DNA from: Phytophthora colocasiae
Lineage: Eukaryota > Oomycota > Peronosporomycetes > Peronosporales > Peronosporaceae
DNA length: 64,000 nucleotides
Assembly: GCA_018806915.1 (NCBI GenBank)
Contig: JAGKQI010000061.1
Span: 2,232,001-2,296,000 of the forward strand
Direction of reading: 5' to 3'
The translations under genes were made by a program, and so were the position numbers. The notes under the pieces were generated by a model. That model saw only the letters and a list, made by a program, of their open reading frames with translations, searched no databases and was not told the origin of the DNA. Positions 11,201 through 24,505 of the stretch are shown here, one piece after another. The stretch's first letter is position 1. Each line of letters opens with the position of its first letter.

Positions 11201-14200
11201 TTGTACGCAGTAGAAACAATCCTCTTCAAAGAAACCGTAGTCATAGTACCAGTTGAATGCGCTCCAGCATTCTCGATTACAGTGCGATTCGAAGTCGTAT
11301 AACTTGCGTGGAGCAGTGTTCGAACCCGCTAGGCCGTGTACAGAGCCACAGAAAATATCCACGAAGTGTTATCGATTTGATCCGATATATCGGGTGGAAA
11401 TCACCAAGTATTCGCTAACAGAAGCCGCAATACATCTACCGGAAGCCACGGTCGGTGGTTGGCTTCGCCTTGGATCGATCAAATGGGTTCAGTCGTTAAT
11501 TTTTCCACAAGATGCATCTAGCACTGCCGAAGAGGAGAAACAGAAAAAAAAGATATATGCCGCTATATAATTTCCTTCGATCGGTGCCCAAGGTCGTTTG
11601 TCCAAGCCACAGTGACTGCCAAGTTCCACCTGGCAGTGTCGTATCTTTCTGTTCAAGTATGTTATCGGCGCTCGACACGACGCGATTCTATTACGCATAG
11701 ATGGAGAACATATCACCAAGCCGAATTGATCCAATCAGCCACCTCATACCAGCACATACGAACCAGACACACGGCAGCCCCGCCCCACAGATGATACTGC
11801 TACAATTTTTACCTTCCAGTTCTTCCGTGCTTCATCGTCCCGAACGAATAAATCAAATCCTTCTTTGCGTTCGCTGACATGGAAGCGATAACTGTAGATC
11901 AATTCCATTTCAAATCCGATTATATGATGCCTCACGTTTAGAGGTGGACGTTTTCCCTCATCTGTTTTTTTGGGTGGAAATACTAGCCAGCGAATCAATA
12001 CGGCATGAGAGTCTGCATTCCCGTCGAAATTGTCCTGTGCCTAAGCAGAAGTAGTCCGTCGAAATCGAACAGCGAATGAAATTCAATTAACTGTCCATCT
12101 TCGACAATCTCACAGATGGACAGTTATTTCCCAAATCGGACACTTTACCACGGATTTGTCGCGGGCAGCACCAGCCACGGGATTGTTTGCATGTGTCCAC
12201 TTGAAGTGGTCCGCATCTTTGCATTTTGTTGAAGTACGGGTCTGTTCGTCACCACAATCTCGATCCTAGCCGAATTATGGATGAATAGAACCTCCACAAC
12301 GTATAAAACTCCAAGCTGGTGGCTACAACCTGAGAGGATCCGAAGGAATCCGAAATTCCGCTCCTCCAACACTATTTCCACCCACAAACCACAGACAGCA
12401 ATCCCTACTGCCGATACGGAGGTTTTCCACGGCTCCAGACATGTTTGCTGGTGCTAGCACCTTCGTTTGAAACCTACTGGGTCACGCTTGCCAGTGCAAC
12501 GACCGCCATCGACAAAGCGAACCAATGAACAGCCTCCGTGCACTGCCCAGCATACAGAAGCTCCGTGCAGGTCACGTCACTGGCGACTTTGTACGCAGTA
12601 GAAACAATCCCCTTCAAAAAAGAAACCGTAGTCATAGTACCAGTTGAATGCGCTCCAGCATTCTCGATTACAGTGCGATTCGAAGTCGTATAACTTGCGT
12701 GGAGCAGTGTTCGAACCCGCTAGGCCGTGTACAGAGCCACAGAAAATATCCACGAAGTGTTATCGATTTGATCCGATATATCGGGTGGAAATCACCAAGT
12801 ATTCGCTAACAGAAGCCGCAATACATCTACCGGAAGCCACGGTCGGTGGTTTGGCTTCGCTCTTGGATCGACTCAAATGGGTTCAGTCGTTAATTTTCCA
12901 CAAGATGCATCTAGCACTGCCGAAGAGGAGAAACAGAAAAAAAAGATATATGCCGCTATATAATTTCCTTCGATCGGTGCCCAAGGTCGTTTGTCCAAGC
13001 CACAGTGACTGCCAAGTTCCACCTGGCAGTGTCGTATCTTTCGTTCAAGTATGTTATCGGCGCTCGACACACGACGCGATTCTATTACGCATAGATGGAG
13101 AACATATCACCAAGCCGAATTGATCCAATCAGCCACCTCATACCAGCACATACGAACCAGACACACGGCAGCCCCGCCCCACAGATGATACTGCTACAAT
13201 TTTTTACCTTCCAGTTCTTCCGTGCTTCATCGTCCCGAACGAATAAATCAAATCCTTCTTTGCGTTCGCTGACATGGAAGCGATAACTGTAGATCAATTC
13301 CATTTCAAATCCGATTATATGATGCCTCACGTTTAGAGGTGGACGTTTTCCCTCATCTGTTTTTTGGGTGGAAATACTAGCCAGCGAATCAATACGCATG
13401 AGAGTCTGCATTCCCCGTCGAAATTGTCCTGTGCCCTAAGCAGGAAGTAGTCCGTCGAAATCGAACAGCGAATGAAATTCAGTTAACTGTCCATCTTCGA
13501 CAATCTTCACAGATGGACAGTTATTTCCCCAAATCGGACACTTTACCACGGATTTGTCGCGGGCAGCACCAGCCACGGGATTGTTTGCATGTGTCCACTT
13601 GAAGTGGTCCGCATCTTTGCATTTTGTTGAAGTACGGGTCTGTTCGTCACCACAATCTCGATCCTAGCCGAATTATGGATGAATAGAACCTCCACAACGT
13701 ATAAAACTCCAAGCTGGTGGCTACAACCTGAGAGGATCCGAAGGAATCCGAAATTCCGGCTCCTCCAACACTATTTCCACCCACAAACCACAGACAGCAA
13801 TCCCTACTGCCGATACGGAGGTTTTCCACGGCTCCAGACATGTTTGCTGGTGCTAGCACCTTCTGTTTGGAGACCTACTGGGTCACGCTTGCCAGTGCAA
13901 CGACCGCCATCGACAAAGCGAACCAATGAACAGCCTCCGTGCACTGCCCCGCATACCGAAGCTCCGTGCAGGTCACGTCACTGGCGACTTTGTACGCAGT
14001 AGAAACAATCCCCTTCAAAAGAAACCGTAGTCATAGTACCAGTTGAATGCGCTCCAGCATTCTCGATTACAGTGCGATTCGAAGTCGTATAACTTGCGTG
14101 GAGCAGTGTTCGAACCCGCTAGGCCGTGTACAGAGCCACAGAAAATATCCACGAAGTGTTATCGATTTGATCCGATATATCGGGTGGAAATCACCAAGTA

Positions 14201-17200
14201 TTCGCTAACAGAAGCCGCAATACATCTACCGGAAGCCACGGTCGGTGGTTGGCTTCGCCTTGGATCGATCAAATGGGTTCAGTCGTTAATTTTTCCACAA
14301 GATGCATCTAGCACTGCCGAAGAGGAGAAACAGAAAAAAAGATATATGCCGCTATATAATTTCCTTCGATCGGTGCCCAAGGTCGTTTGTCCAAGCCACA
14401 GTGACTGCCAAGTTCCACCTGGCAGTGTCGTATCTTTCGTTCAAGTATGTTATCGGCGCTCGACACACGCGATTCTATTACGCATAGATGGAGAACATAT
14501 CACCAAGCCGAATTGATCCAATCAGCCACCTCATACCAGCACATACGAACCAGACAACACGGCAGCCCCGCCCCACAGATGAAACTGCTACAATTTTTAC
14601 CTTCAGTTCTTCCGTGCTTCATCGTCCCGAACGAATAAATCAAATCCTTCTTTGCGTTCGCTGACATGGAAGCGATAACTGTAGATCAATTCCATTTCAA
14701 ATCCGATTATATGATGCCTCACGTTTAGAGGTGGACGTTTTCCCTCATCTGTTCTTTTGGGTGGAAATACTAGCCAGCGAATCAATACGCATGAGAGTCT
14801 GCATTCCCCGTCGAAATTGTCCTGTGCCCTAAGCAGAAGTAGTCCGTCGAAATCGAACAGCGAATGAAATTCAATTAACTGTCCATCTTCGACAATCTCA
14901 CAGATGGACAGTTATTTCCCAAATCGGACACTTTACCACGGATTTGTCGCGGGCAGCACCAGCCACGGGATTGTTTGCATGTGTCCACTTGAAGTGGTCC
15001 GCATCTTTGCATTTTGTTGAAGTACGGGTCTGTTCGTCACCACAATCTCGATCCTAGCCGAATTATGGATGAATAGAACCTCCACAACGTATAAAACTCC
15101 AAGCTGGTGGCTACAACCTGAGAGGATCCGAAGGAATCCGAAATTCCGGGCTCCTCCAACACTATTTCCACCCACAAACCACAGACAGCAATCCCTACTG
15201 CCGATACGGAGGTTTTCCACGGCTCCAGACATGTTTGCTGGTGCTAGCACCTTCGTTTGGAAACCTACTGGGTCACGCTTGCCAGTGCAACGACCGCCAT
15301 CGACAAAGCGAACCAATGAACAGCCTCCGTGCACTGCCCAGCATACAGAAGCTCCGTGCAGGTCACGTCACTGGCGACTTTGTACGCAGTAGAAACAATC
15401 CCCTTCAAAAAAGAAACCGTAGTCATAGTACCAGTTGAATGCGCTCCAGCATTCTCGATTACAGTGCGATTCGAAGTCGTATAACTTGCGTGGAGCAGTG
15501 TTCGAACCCGCTAGGCCGTGTACAGAGCCACAGAAAATATCCCACGAAGTGTTATCGATTTGATCCGATATATCGGGTGGAAATCACCAAGTATTCGCTA
15601 ACAGAAGCCGCAATACATCTACCGGAAGCCACGGTCGGTGGTCATGGCTTCTGCCTTGGATCGATCAAATGGGTTCAGTCGTTAATTTTTCCACAAGATG
15701 CATCTAGCACTGCCGAAGAGGAGAAACAGAAAAAAAAGATATATGCCGCTATATAATTTCCTTCGATCGGTGCCCAAGGTCGTTTGTCCAAGCCACAGTG
15801 ACTGCCAAGTTCCACCTGGCAGTGTCGTATCTTTCGTTCAAGTATGTTATCGGCGCTCGACACACGACGCGATTCTATTACGCATAGATGGAGAACATAT
15901 CACCAAGCCGAATTGATCCAATCAGCCACCTCATACCAGCACATACGAACCAGACACACGGCAGCCCCGCCCCACAGATGATACTGCTACAATTTTACCT
16001 TCAGTTCTTCCGTGCTTCATCGTCCCGAACGAATAAATCAAATCCTTCTTTGCGTTCGCTGACATGGAAGCGATAACTGTAGATCAATTCCATTTCAAAT
16101 CCGATTATATGATGCCTCACGTTTAGAGGTGGACGTTTTCCCTCATCTGTTCTTTTGGGTGGAAATACTCAGCCAGCGAATCAATACGCATGAGAGTCTG
16201 CATTCCCGTCGAAATTGTCCTGTGCCCTAAGCAGAAGTAGTCCGTCGAAATCGAACAGCGAATGAAATTCAATTAACTGTCCATCTTCGACAATCTCACA
16301 GATGGACAGTTATTTCCCAAATCGGACACTTTACCACGGATTTGTCGCGGGCAGCACCAGCCACGGGATTGTTTGCATGTGTCCACTTGAAGTGGTCCGC
16401 ATCTGCATTTTGTTGAAGTACGGGTCTGTTCGTCACCACAATCTCGATCCTAGCCGAATTATGGATGAATAGAACCTCCACAACGTATAAAACTCCAAGC
16501 TGGTGGTTACAACCTGAGAGGAATCCGAAGGAATCCGAAATTCCGGCTCCTCCAACACTATTTCCACCCACAAACCACAGACAGCAATCCCTACTGCCGA
16601 TACGGAGGTTTTCCACGGCTCCAGACATGTTTGCTGGTGCTAGCACCTTCGTTTGGAAACCTACTGGGTCACGCTTGCCAGTGCAACGACCGCCATCGAC
16701 AAAGCGAACCAATGAACAGCCTCCGTGCACTGCCCAGCATACAGAAGTTCCGTGCAGGTCACGTCACTGGCGACTTTGTACGCAGTAGAAACAATCCCCT
16801 TCAAAAAAGAAACCGTAGTCATAGTACCAGTTGAATGCGCTCCAGCATTCTCGATTACAGTGCGATTCGAAGTCGTATAACTTGCGTGGAGCAGTGTTCG
16901 AACCCGCTAGGCCGTGTACAGAGCCACAGAAAATATCCACGAAGTGTTATCGATTTGATCCGATATATCGGGTGGGAAATCACCAAGTATTCGCTAACAG
17001 AAGCCGCAATACATCTACCGGAAGCCACGGTCGGTGGTTGGCTTCGCCTTGGATCGATCAAATGGGTTCAGTCGTTAATTTTTCCACAAGATGCATCTAG
17101 CACTGCCGAAGAGGAGAAACAGAAAAAAAAGATATATGCCGCTATATAATTTCCTTCGATCGGTGCGCAAGGTCGTTTGTCCAAGCCACAGTGACTGCCA

Positions 17201-20200
17201 AGTTCCACCTGGCAGTGTCGTATCTTTCGTTCAAGTATGTTATCGGCGCTCGACACACGACGCGATTCTATTACGCATAGATGGAGAACATATCACCAAG
17301 CCGAATTGATCCAATCAGCCACCTCATACCAGCACATACGAACCAGACACACGGCAGCCCCGCCCCACAGATGATACTGCTACAATTTTTACCTTCAGTT
17401 CTTCCGTGCTTCATCGTCCCGAACGAATAAATCAAATCCTTCTTTGCGTTCGCTGACATGGAAGCGATAACTGTAGATCAATTCCATTTCAAATCCGATT
17501 ATATGATGCCTCACGTTTAGAGGTGGACGTTTTCCCTCATCTGTTTTTTTGGGTGGAAATACTAGCCAGCGAATCAATACGCATGAGAGTCTGCATTCCC
17601 CGTCGAAATTGTCCTGTGCCCTAAGCAGAAGTAGTCCGTCGAAATCGAACAGCGAATGAAATTCAATTAACTGTCCATCTTCGACAATCTCACAGATGGA
17701 CAGTTATTTCCCAAATCGGACACTTTACCACGGATTTGTCGCGGGCAGCACCAGCCACGGGATTGTTTGCATGTGTCCACTTGAAGTGGTCCGCATCTTT
17801 GCATTTTGTTGAAGTACGGGTCTGTTCGTCACCACAATCTCGATCCTAGCCGAATTATGGATGAATAGAACCTCCACAACGTATAAAACTCCAAGCTGGT
17901 GGCTACAACCTGAGAGGATCCGAAGGAATCCGAAATTCCGGGCTCCTCCAACACTATTTCCACCCACAAACCACAGACAGCAATCCCTACTGCCGATACG
18001 GAGGTTTTCCACGGCTCCAGACATGTTTGCTGGTGCTAGCACCTTCGTTTGGAAACCTACTGGGTCACCGCTTATGCCAGTTGCAACGACCGCCATCGAC
18101 AAAGCGAACCAATGAACAGCCTCCGTGCACTGCCCAGCATACAGAAGCTCCGTGCAGGTCACGTCACTGGCGACTTTGTACGCAGTAGAAACAATCCCCT
18201 TCAAAAAAGAAACCGTAGTCATAGTACCAGTTGAATGCGCCCCAGCATTCTCGATTACAGTGCGATTCGAAGTCGTATAACTTGCGTGGAGCAGTGTTCG
18301 AACCCGCTAGGCCGTGTACAGAGCCACAGAAAATATCCACGAAGTGTTATCGATTTGATCCGATATATCGGGTGGAAATCACCAAGTATTCGCTAACAGA
18401 AGCCGCAATACATCTACCGGAAGCCACGGTCGGTGGTTGGCTTCGCCTTGGATCGATCAAATGGGTTCAGTCGTTAATTTTTCCACAAGATGCATCTAGC
18501 ACTGCCGAAGAGGAGAAACAGAAAAAAAAGATATATGCCGCTATATATTTCCTTCGATCGGTGCCCAAGGTCGTTTGTCCAAGCCACAGTGACTGCCAAG
18601 TTCCACCTGGCAGTGTCGTATCTTTCGTTCAAGTATGTTATCGGCGCTCGACACACGACGCGATTCTATTACGCATAGATGGAGAACATATCACCAAGCC
18701 GAATTGATCCAATCAGCCACCTCATACCAGCACATACGAACCAGACACACGGCAGCCCCGCCCCACAGATGATACTGCTACAATTTTTTACCTTCAGTTC
18801 TTCCGTGCTTCATCGTCCCGAACGAATAAATCAAATCCTTCTTTGCGTTCGCTGACATGGAAGCGATAACTGTAGATCAATTCCATTTCAAATCCGATTA
18901 TATGATGCCTCACGTTTAGAGGTGGACGTTTTCCCTCATCTGTTTTTTTGGGTGGAAATACTAGCCAGCGAATCAATACGCATGAGAGTCTGCATTCCCC
19001 GTCGAAATTGTCCTGTGCCCTAAGCAGAAGTAGTCCGTCGAAATCGAACAGCGAATGAAATTCAATTAACTGTCCATCTTCGACAATCTCACAGATGGAC
19101 AGTTATTTCCCAAATCGGACACTTTACCACGGATTTGTCGCGGGCAGCACCAGCCACGGGATTGTTTGCATGTGTCCACTTGAAGTGGTCCGCATCTTTG
19201 CATTTTGTTGAAGTACGGGTCTGTTCGTCACCACAATCTCGATCCTAGCCGAATTATGGATGAATAGAACCTCCACAACGTATAAAACTCCAAGCTGGTG
19301 GCTACAACCTGAGAGGATCCGAAGGAATCCGAAATTCCGGGCTCCTCCAACACTATTTCCACCCACAAACCACAGACAGCAATCCCTACTGCCGATACGG
19401 AGGTTTTCCACGGCTCCAGACATGTTTGCTGGTGCTAGCACCTTCGTTTGGAAACCTACTGGGTCACGCTTGCCAGTGCAACGACCGCCATCGACAAAGC
19501 GAACCAATGAACAGCCTCCGTGCACTGCCCAGCATACAGAAGCTCCGTGCAGGTCACGTCACTGGCGACTTTGTACGCAGTAGAAACAATCCCCTTCAAA
19601 AAAGAAACCGTAGTCATAGTACCAGTTGAATGCGCTCCAGCATTCTCGATTACAGTGCGATTCGAAGTCGTATAACTTGCGTGGAGCAGTGTTCGAACCC
19701 GCTAGGCCGTGTACAGAGCCACAGAAAATATCCACGAAGTGTTATCGATTTGATCCGATATATCGGGTGGAAATCACCAAGTATTCGCTAACAGAAGCCG
19801 CAATACATCTACCGGAAGCCACGGTCGGTGGTTGGCTTCGCCTTGGATCGATCAAATGGGTTCAGTCGTTAATTTTTCCACAAGATGCATCTAGCACTGC
19901 CGAAGAGGAGAAACAGAAAAAAAAGATATATGCCGCTATATAATTTCCTTCGATCGGTGCGCAAGGTCGTTTGTCCAAGCCACAGTGACTGCCAAGTTCC
20001 ACCTGGCAGTGTCGTATCTTTCGTTCAAGTATGTTATCGGCGCTCGACACACGACGCGATTCTATTACGCATAGATGGAGAACATATCACCAAGCCGAAT
20101 TGATCCAATCAGCCACCTCATACCAGCACATACGAACCAGACACACGGCAGCCCCGCCCCACAGATGATACTGCTACAATTTTTTACCTTCAGTTCTTCC

Positions 20201-23200
20201 GTGCTTCATCGTCCCGAACGAATAAATCAAATCCTTCTTTGCGTTCGCTGACATGGAAGCGATAACTGTAGATCAATTCCATTTCAAATCCGATTATATG
20301 ATGCCTCACGTTTAGAGGTGGACGTTTTCCCTCATCTGTTTTTTTGGGTGGAAATACTAGCCAGCGAATCAATACGCATGAGAGTCTGCATTCCCGTCAG
20401 AAATTGTCCTGTGCCCTAAGCAGAAGTAGTCCGTCGAAATCGAACAGCGAATGAAATTCAATTAACTGTCCATCTTCGACAATCTCACAGATGGACAGTT
20501 ATTTCCCAAATCGGACACTTTACCACGGATTTGTCGCGGGCAGCACCAGCCACGGGATTGTTTGCATGTGTCCACTTGAAGTGGTCCGCATCTTTGCATT
20601 TTGTTGAAGTACGGGTCTGTTCGTCACCACAATCTCGATCCTAGCCGAATTATGGATGAATAGAACCTCCACAACGTATAAAACTCCAAGCTGGTGGCTA
20701 CAACCTGAGAGGATCCGAAGGAATCCGAAATTCCCGCTCCTCCAACACTATTTCCACCCACAAACCACAGACAGCAATCCCTACTGCCGATACGGAGGTT
20801 TTCCACGGCTCCAGACATGTTTGCTGGTGCTAGCACCTTCGTTTGGAAACCTACTGGGTCACGCTTGCCAGTGCAACGACCGCCATCGACAAAGCGAACC
20901 AATGAACAGCCTCCGTGCACTGCCCAGCATACAGAAGCTCCGTGCAGGTCACGTCACTGGCGACTTTGTACGCAGTAGAAACAATCCCCTTCAAAAGAAA
21001 CCGTAGTCATAGTACCAGTTGAATGCGCTCCAGCATTCTCGATTACAGTGCGATTCGAAGTCGTATAATCCTTGCGTGGAGCAGTGTTCGAACCCGCTAG
21101 GCCGTGTACAGAGCCACAGAAAATATCCACGAAGTGTTATCGATTTGATCCGATATATCGGGTGGAAATCACCAAGTATTCGCTAACAGAAGCCGCAATA
21201 CATCTACCGGAAGCCACGGTCGGTGGTTGGCTTCGCCTTGGATCGATCAAATGGGTTCAGTCGTTAATTTTTCCACAAGATGCATCTAGCACTGCCGAAG
21301 AGGAGAAACAGAAAAAAAAGATATATGCCGCTATATAATTTCCTTCGATCGGTGCCCAAGGTCGTTTGTCCAAGCCACAGTGACTGCCAAGTTCCACCTG
21401 GCAGTGTCGTATCTTTCGTTCAAGTATGTTATCGGCGCTCGACACACGACGCGATTCTATTACGCATAGATGGAGAACATATCACCAAGCCGAATTGATC
21501 CAATCAGCCACCTCATACCAGCACATACGAACCAGACACACGGCAGCCCCGCCCCACAGATGATACTGCTACAATTTTTTACCTTCAGTTCTTCCGTGCT
21601 TCATCGTCCCGAACGAATAAATCAAATCCTTCTTTGCGTTCGCTGACATGGAAGCGATAACTGTAGATCAATTCCATTTCAAATCCGATTATATGATGCC
21701 TCACGTTTAGAGGTGGACGTTTTCCCTCATCTGTTTTTTTGGGTGGAAATACTAGCCAGCGAATCAATACGCATGAGAGTCTGCATTCCCCGTCGAAATT
21801 GTCCTGTGCCCTAAGCAGAAGTAGTCCGTCGAAATCGAACAGCGAATGAAATTCAATTAACTGTCCATCTTCGACAAGCTCACAGATGGACAGTTATTTC
21901 CCAAATCGGACACTTTACCACGGATTTGTCGCGGGCAGCACCAGCCACGGGATTGTTTTGCATGTGTCCACTTGAAGTGGTCCGCATCTTTGCATTTTGT
22001 TGAAGTACGGGTCTGTTCGTCACCACAATCTCGATCCTAGCCGAATTATGGATGAATAGAACCTCCACAACGTATAAAACTCCAAGCTGGTGGCTACAAC
22101 CTGAGAGGATCCGAAGGAATCCGAAATTCCGGGCTCCTCCAACACTATTTCCCACCCACAAACCACAGACAGCAATCCCTACTGCCGATACGGAGGTTTT
22201 CCACGGCTCCAGACATGTTTGCTGGTGCTAGCACCTTCGTTTGAAACCTACTGGGTCACGCTTGCCAGTGCAACGACCGCCATCGACAAAGCGAACCAAT
22301 GAACAGCCTCCGTGCACTGCCCAGCATACAGAAGTTCCGTGCAGGTCACGTCACTGGCGACTTTGTACGCAGTAGAAACAATCCCCTTCAAAAAAGAAAC
22401 CGTAGTCATAGTACCAGTTGAATGCGCTCCAGCATTCTCGATTACAGTGCGATTCGAAGTCGTATAACTTGCGTGGAGCAGTGTTCGAACCCGCTAGGCC
22501 GTGTACAGAGCCACAGAAAATATCCACGAAGTGTTATCGATTTGATCCGATATATCGGGTGGAAATCACCAAGTATTCGCTAACAGAAGCCGCAATACAT
22601 CTACCGGAAGCCACGGTCGGTGGTTGGCTTCGCCTTGGATCGATCAAATGGGTTCAGTCGTTAATTTTTCCACAAGATGCATCTAGCACTGCCGAAGAGG
22701 AGAAACAGAAAAAAAGATATATGCCGCTATATAATTTCCTTCGATCGGTGCGCAAGGTCGTTTGTCCAAGCCACAGTGACTGCCAAGTTCCACCTGGCAG
22801 TGTCGTATCTTTCGTTCAAGTATGTTATCGGCGCTCGACACACGACGCGATTCTATTACGCATAGATGGAGAACATATCACCAAGCCGAATTGATCCAAT
22901 CAGCCACCTCATACCAGCACATACGAACCAGACACACGGCAGCCCCGCCCCACAGATGATACTGCTACAATTTTTTACCTTCAGTTCTTCCGTGCTTCAT
23001 CGTCCCGAACGAATAAATCAAATCCTTCTTTGCGTTCGCTGACATGGAAGCGATAACTGTAGATCAATTCCATTTCAAATCCGATTATATGATGCCTCAC
23101 GTTTAGAGGTGGACGTTTTCCCTCATCTGTTCTTTTGGGTGGAAATACTAGCCAGCGAATCAATACGCATGAGAGTCTGCATTCCCCGTCGAAATTGTCC

Positions 23201-23445
23201 TGTGCCCTAAGCAGAAGTAGTCCGTCGAAATCGAACAGCGAATGAAATTCAATTAACTGTCCATCTTCGACAAGCTCACAGATGGACAGTTATTTCCCAA
23301 ATCGGACACTTTACCACGGATTTGTCGCGGGCAGCACCAGCCACGGGATTGTTTGCATGTGTCCACTTGAAGTGGTCCGCATCTTTGCATTTTGTTGATG
23401 TACGGGTCTGTTCGTCACCACAATCTCGATCCTAGCCGAGGGCGA

Positions 23446-24505
23446 ATCGAGCCCCCACAGTTGTGATCGTGTGGTAAGAAGCTAACATGACGGCGTGGTG
23501 ATCAAGTTTTCCTGACTTCCGCAGCAGGAGCAGTGTTTTCTGCTGCGGTGTGTAAACAGTTTTGATGTGTTGTTGATGCTAGCTCCTCCCGCAGCATACG
23601 TTGTGGACACCGTACACTACAAGATCACATAAAATGCAAACGCCATCGAAGTAAACAGAAATTATGCGAGTCGGTAAGTAGCTCCCTTTGAATTGATCCC
23701 ACGTACGACTTGTGTTTCATTCGTTTGCCAAAGGGTCCCTCGGATATGTTATCCATTCGGACCGTACTAAACCTCCATGTATAGCATTCGTATATCCAGT
23801 GCTTTCATGCTAACAAATGTCTATCGGATGATAACCAGATCCGCACCAAAAATGCTCCATTGATCTTTCATTACCGCGGCGTAAACGCTGTTGGCTCAAT
23901 CTTCATCACATCTCATGACAGTTGTAGGGCAAGAATATGCACTAATATTGCGGGAGTCGATGCTACACAAACTAGCACAAAGTATTCGTAAACTGTCAGC
24001 TGCAAAATGTGCGAAGACTGTTAATCGAACGTGGATAGACAGTAAAGAGAACTGTCAGGAGCAAAAAAACGAGCATCTCATAGTTATCTCCTTACTTTTG
24101 GAGGCGCCATATACTAAATTGATAGCAGTTAGTAGACCATTATTCTGTGAGGACAGTAGGTTGGATGCTATCCACTTCACCATCAGCACTCATTCCTCAT
24201 AATGCTACTCCACAATCAGTGCTGTACCTAATACTGACTCATACTAGCACGCCACGAGCACCGAAAACATGTCCTCCAGCTAATCACATGATTAAAGACC
24301 TTAAAGCATCGGCCTCACACCACGGGTACTCATTGTTCAAACAGCGTCACATCTGTTTCACAACGACATCAGCTGGTCCATACTTTGGTCCATAACGAGA
24401 GTGCCCAAACGACAACTCACCCTCAACGAGCAACCTCAAAAATGAGCCGCCGTCCAGGGAGACCAGTTCCAGATAGACACTTTCAGGCACGAATTAAAAG
24501 CGTCT
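23446..24505. other. Intergenic region upstream of copy 2
   Basis: The satellite fades out at about 23445, after GATCCTAGCCGA. The following kilobase has only short unconvincing open frames (for example 23891-24202). A short reading frame at 24442-24564 (40 codons) overlaps the chosen start of copy 2 in another phase. I see no repeat, RNA gene or recognised motif. Confidence 0.5.

Larger units (their letters stand above)
2397..23445 (+). repeat. Satellite array, 15 head-to-tail units of about 1.395 kb
   Basis: Using the word GATCCTAG as a phase mark, units begin at 2518, 4122, 5282, 6686, 8079, 9477, 10871, 12262, 13660, 15050, 16446, 17842, 19241, 20637 and 22033; the last mark is at 23428. 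Thirteen spacings fall between 1390 and 1404 bp; the first is 1604 and the second 1160. Units from the third on differ mostly by scattered single-base changes and 1-3 bp indels. Each carries a 12-bp-stem hairpin, several short palindromes, a purine-rich GAGGAGAAACAG tract next to ATATATGCCGCTATATA, and no long open frame. The open frames inside it recur, shift phase with small indels and have no recognisable motifs, so I do not call genes. The array separates the two copies of the unrecognised gene. Confidence 0.95.

Noticed and set aside
4047..22894. Dozens of 60-165-codon open frames in the satellite, on both strands
   Set aside because: They recur in every unit, are interrupted or lengthened by 1-bp differences between units, overlap each other on opposite strands and show no domain or signal. 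They are by-products of the repeat.
2397..23445. CRISPR-like or LTR-like explanation of the regular repeats
   Set aside because: The whole 1.4-kb unit repeats without unique spacers, and there are no TG...CA ends, primer-binding site or polymerase genes between units.
23891..24202. 103-codon open frame upstream of copy 2
   Set aside because: No recognisable motif, no duplicate near copy 1 visible in this window, and ordinary length for chance.
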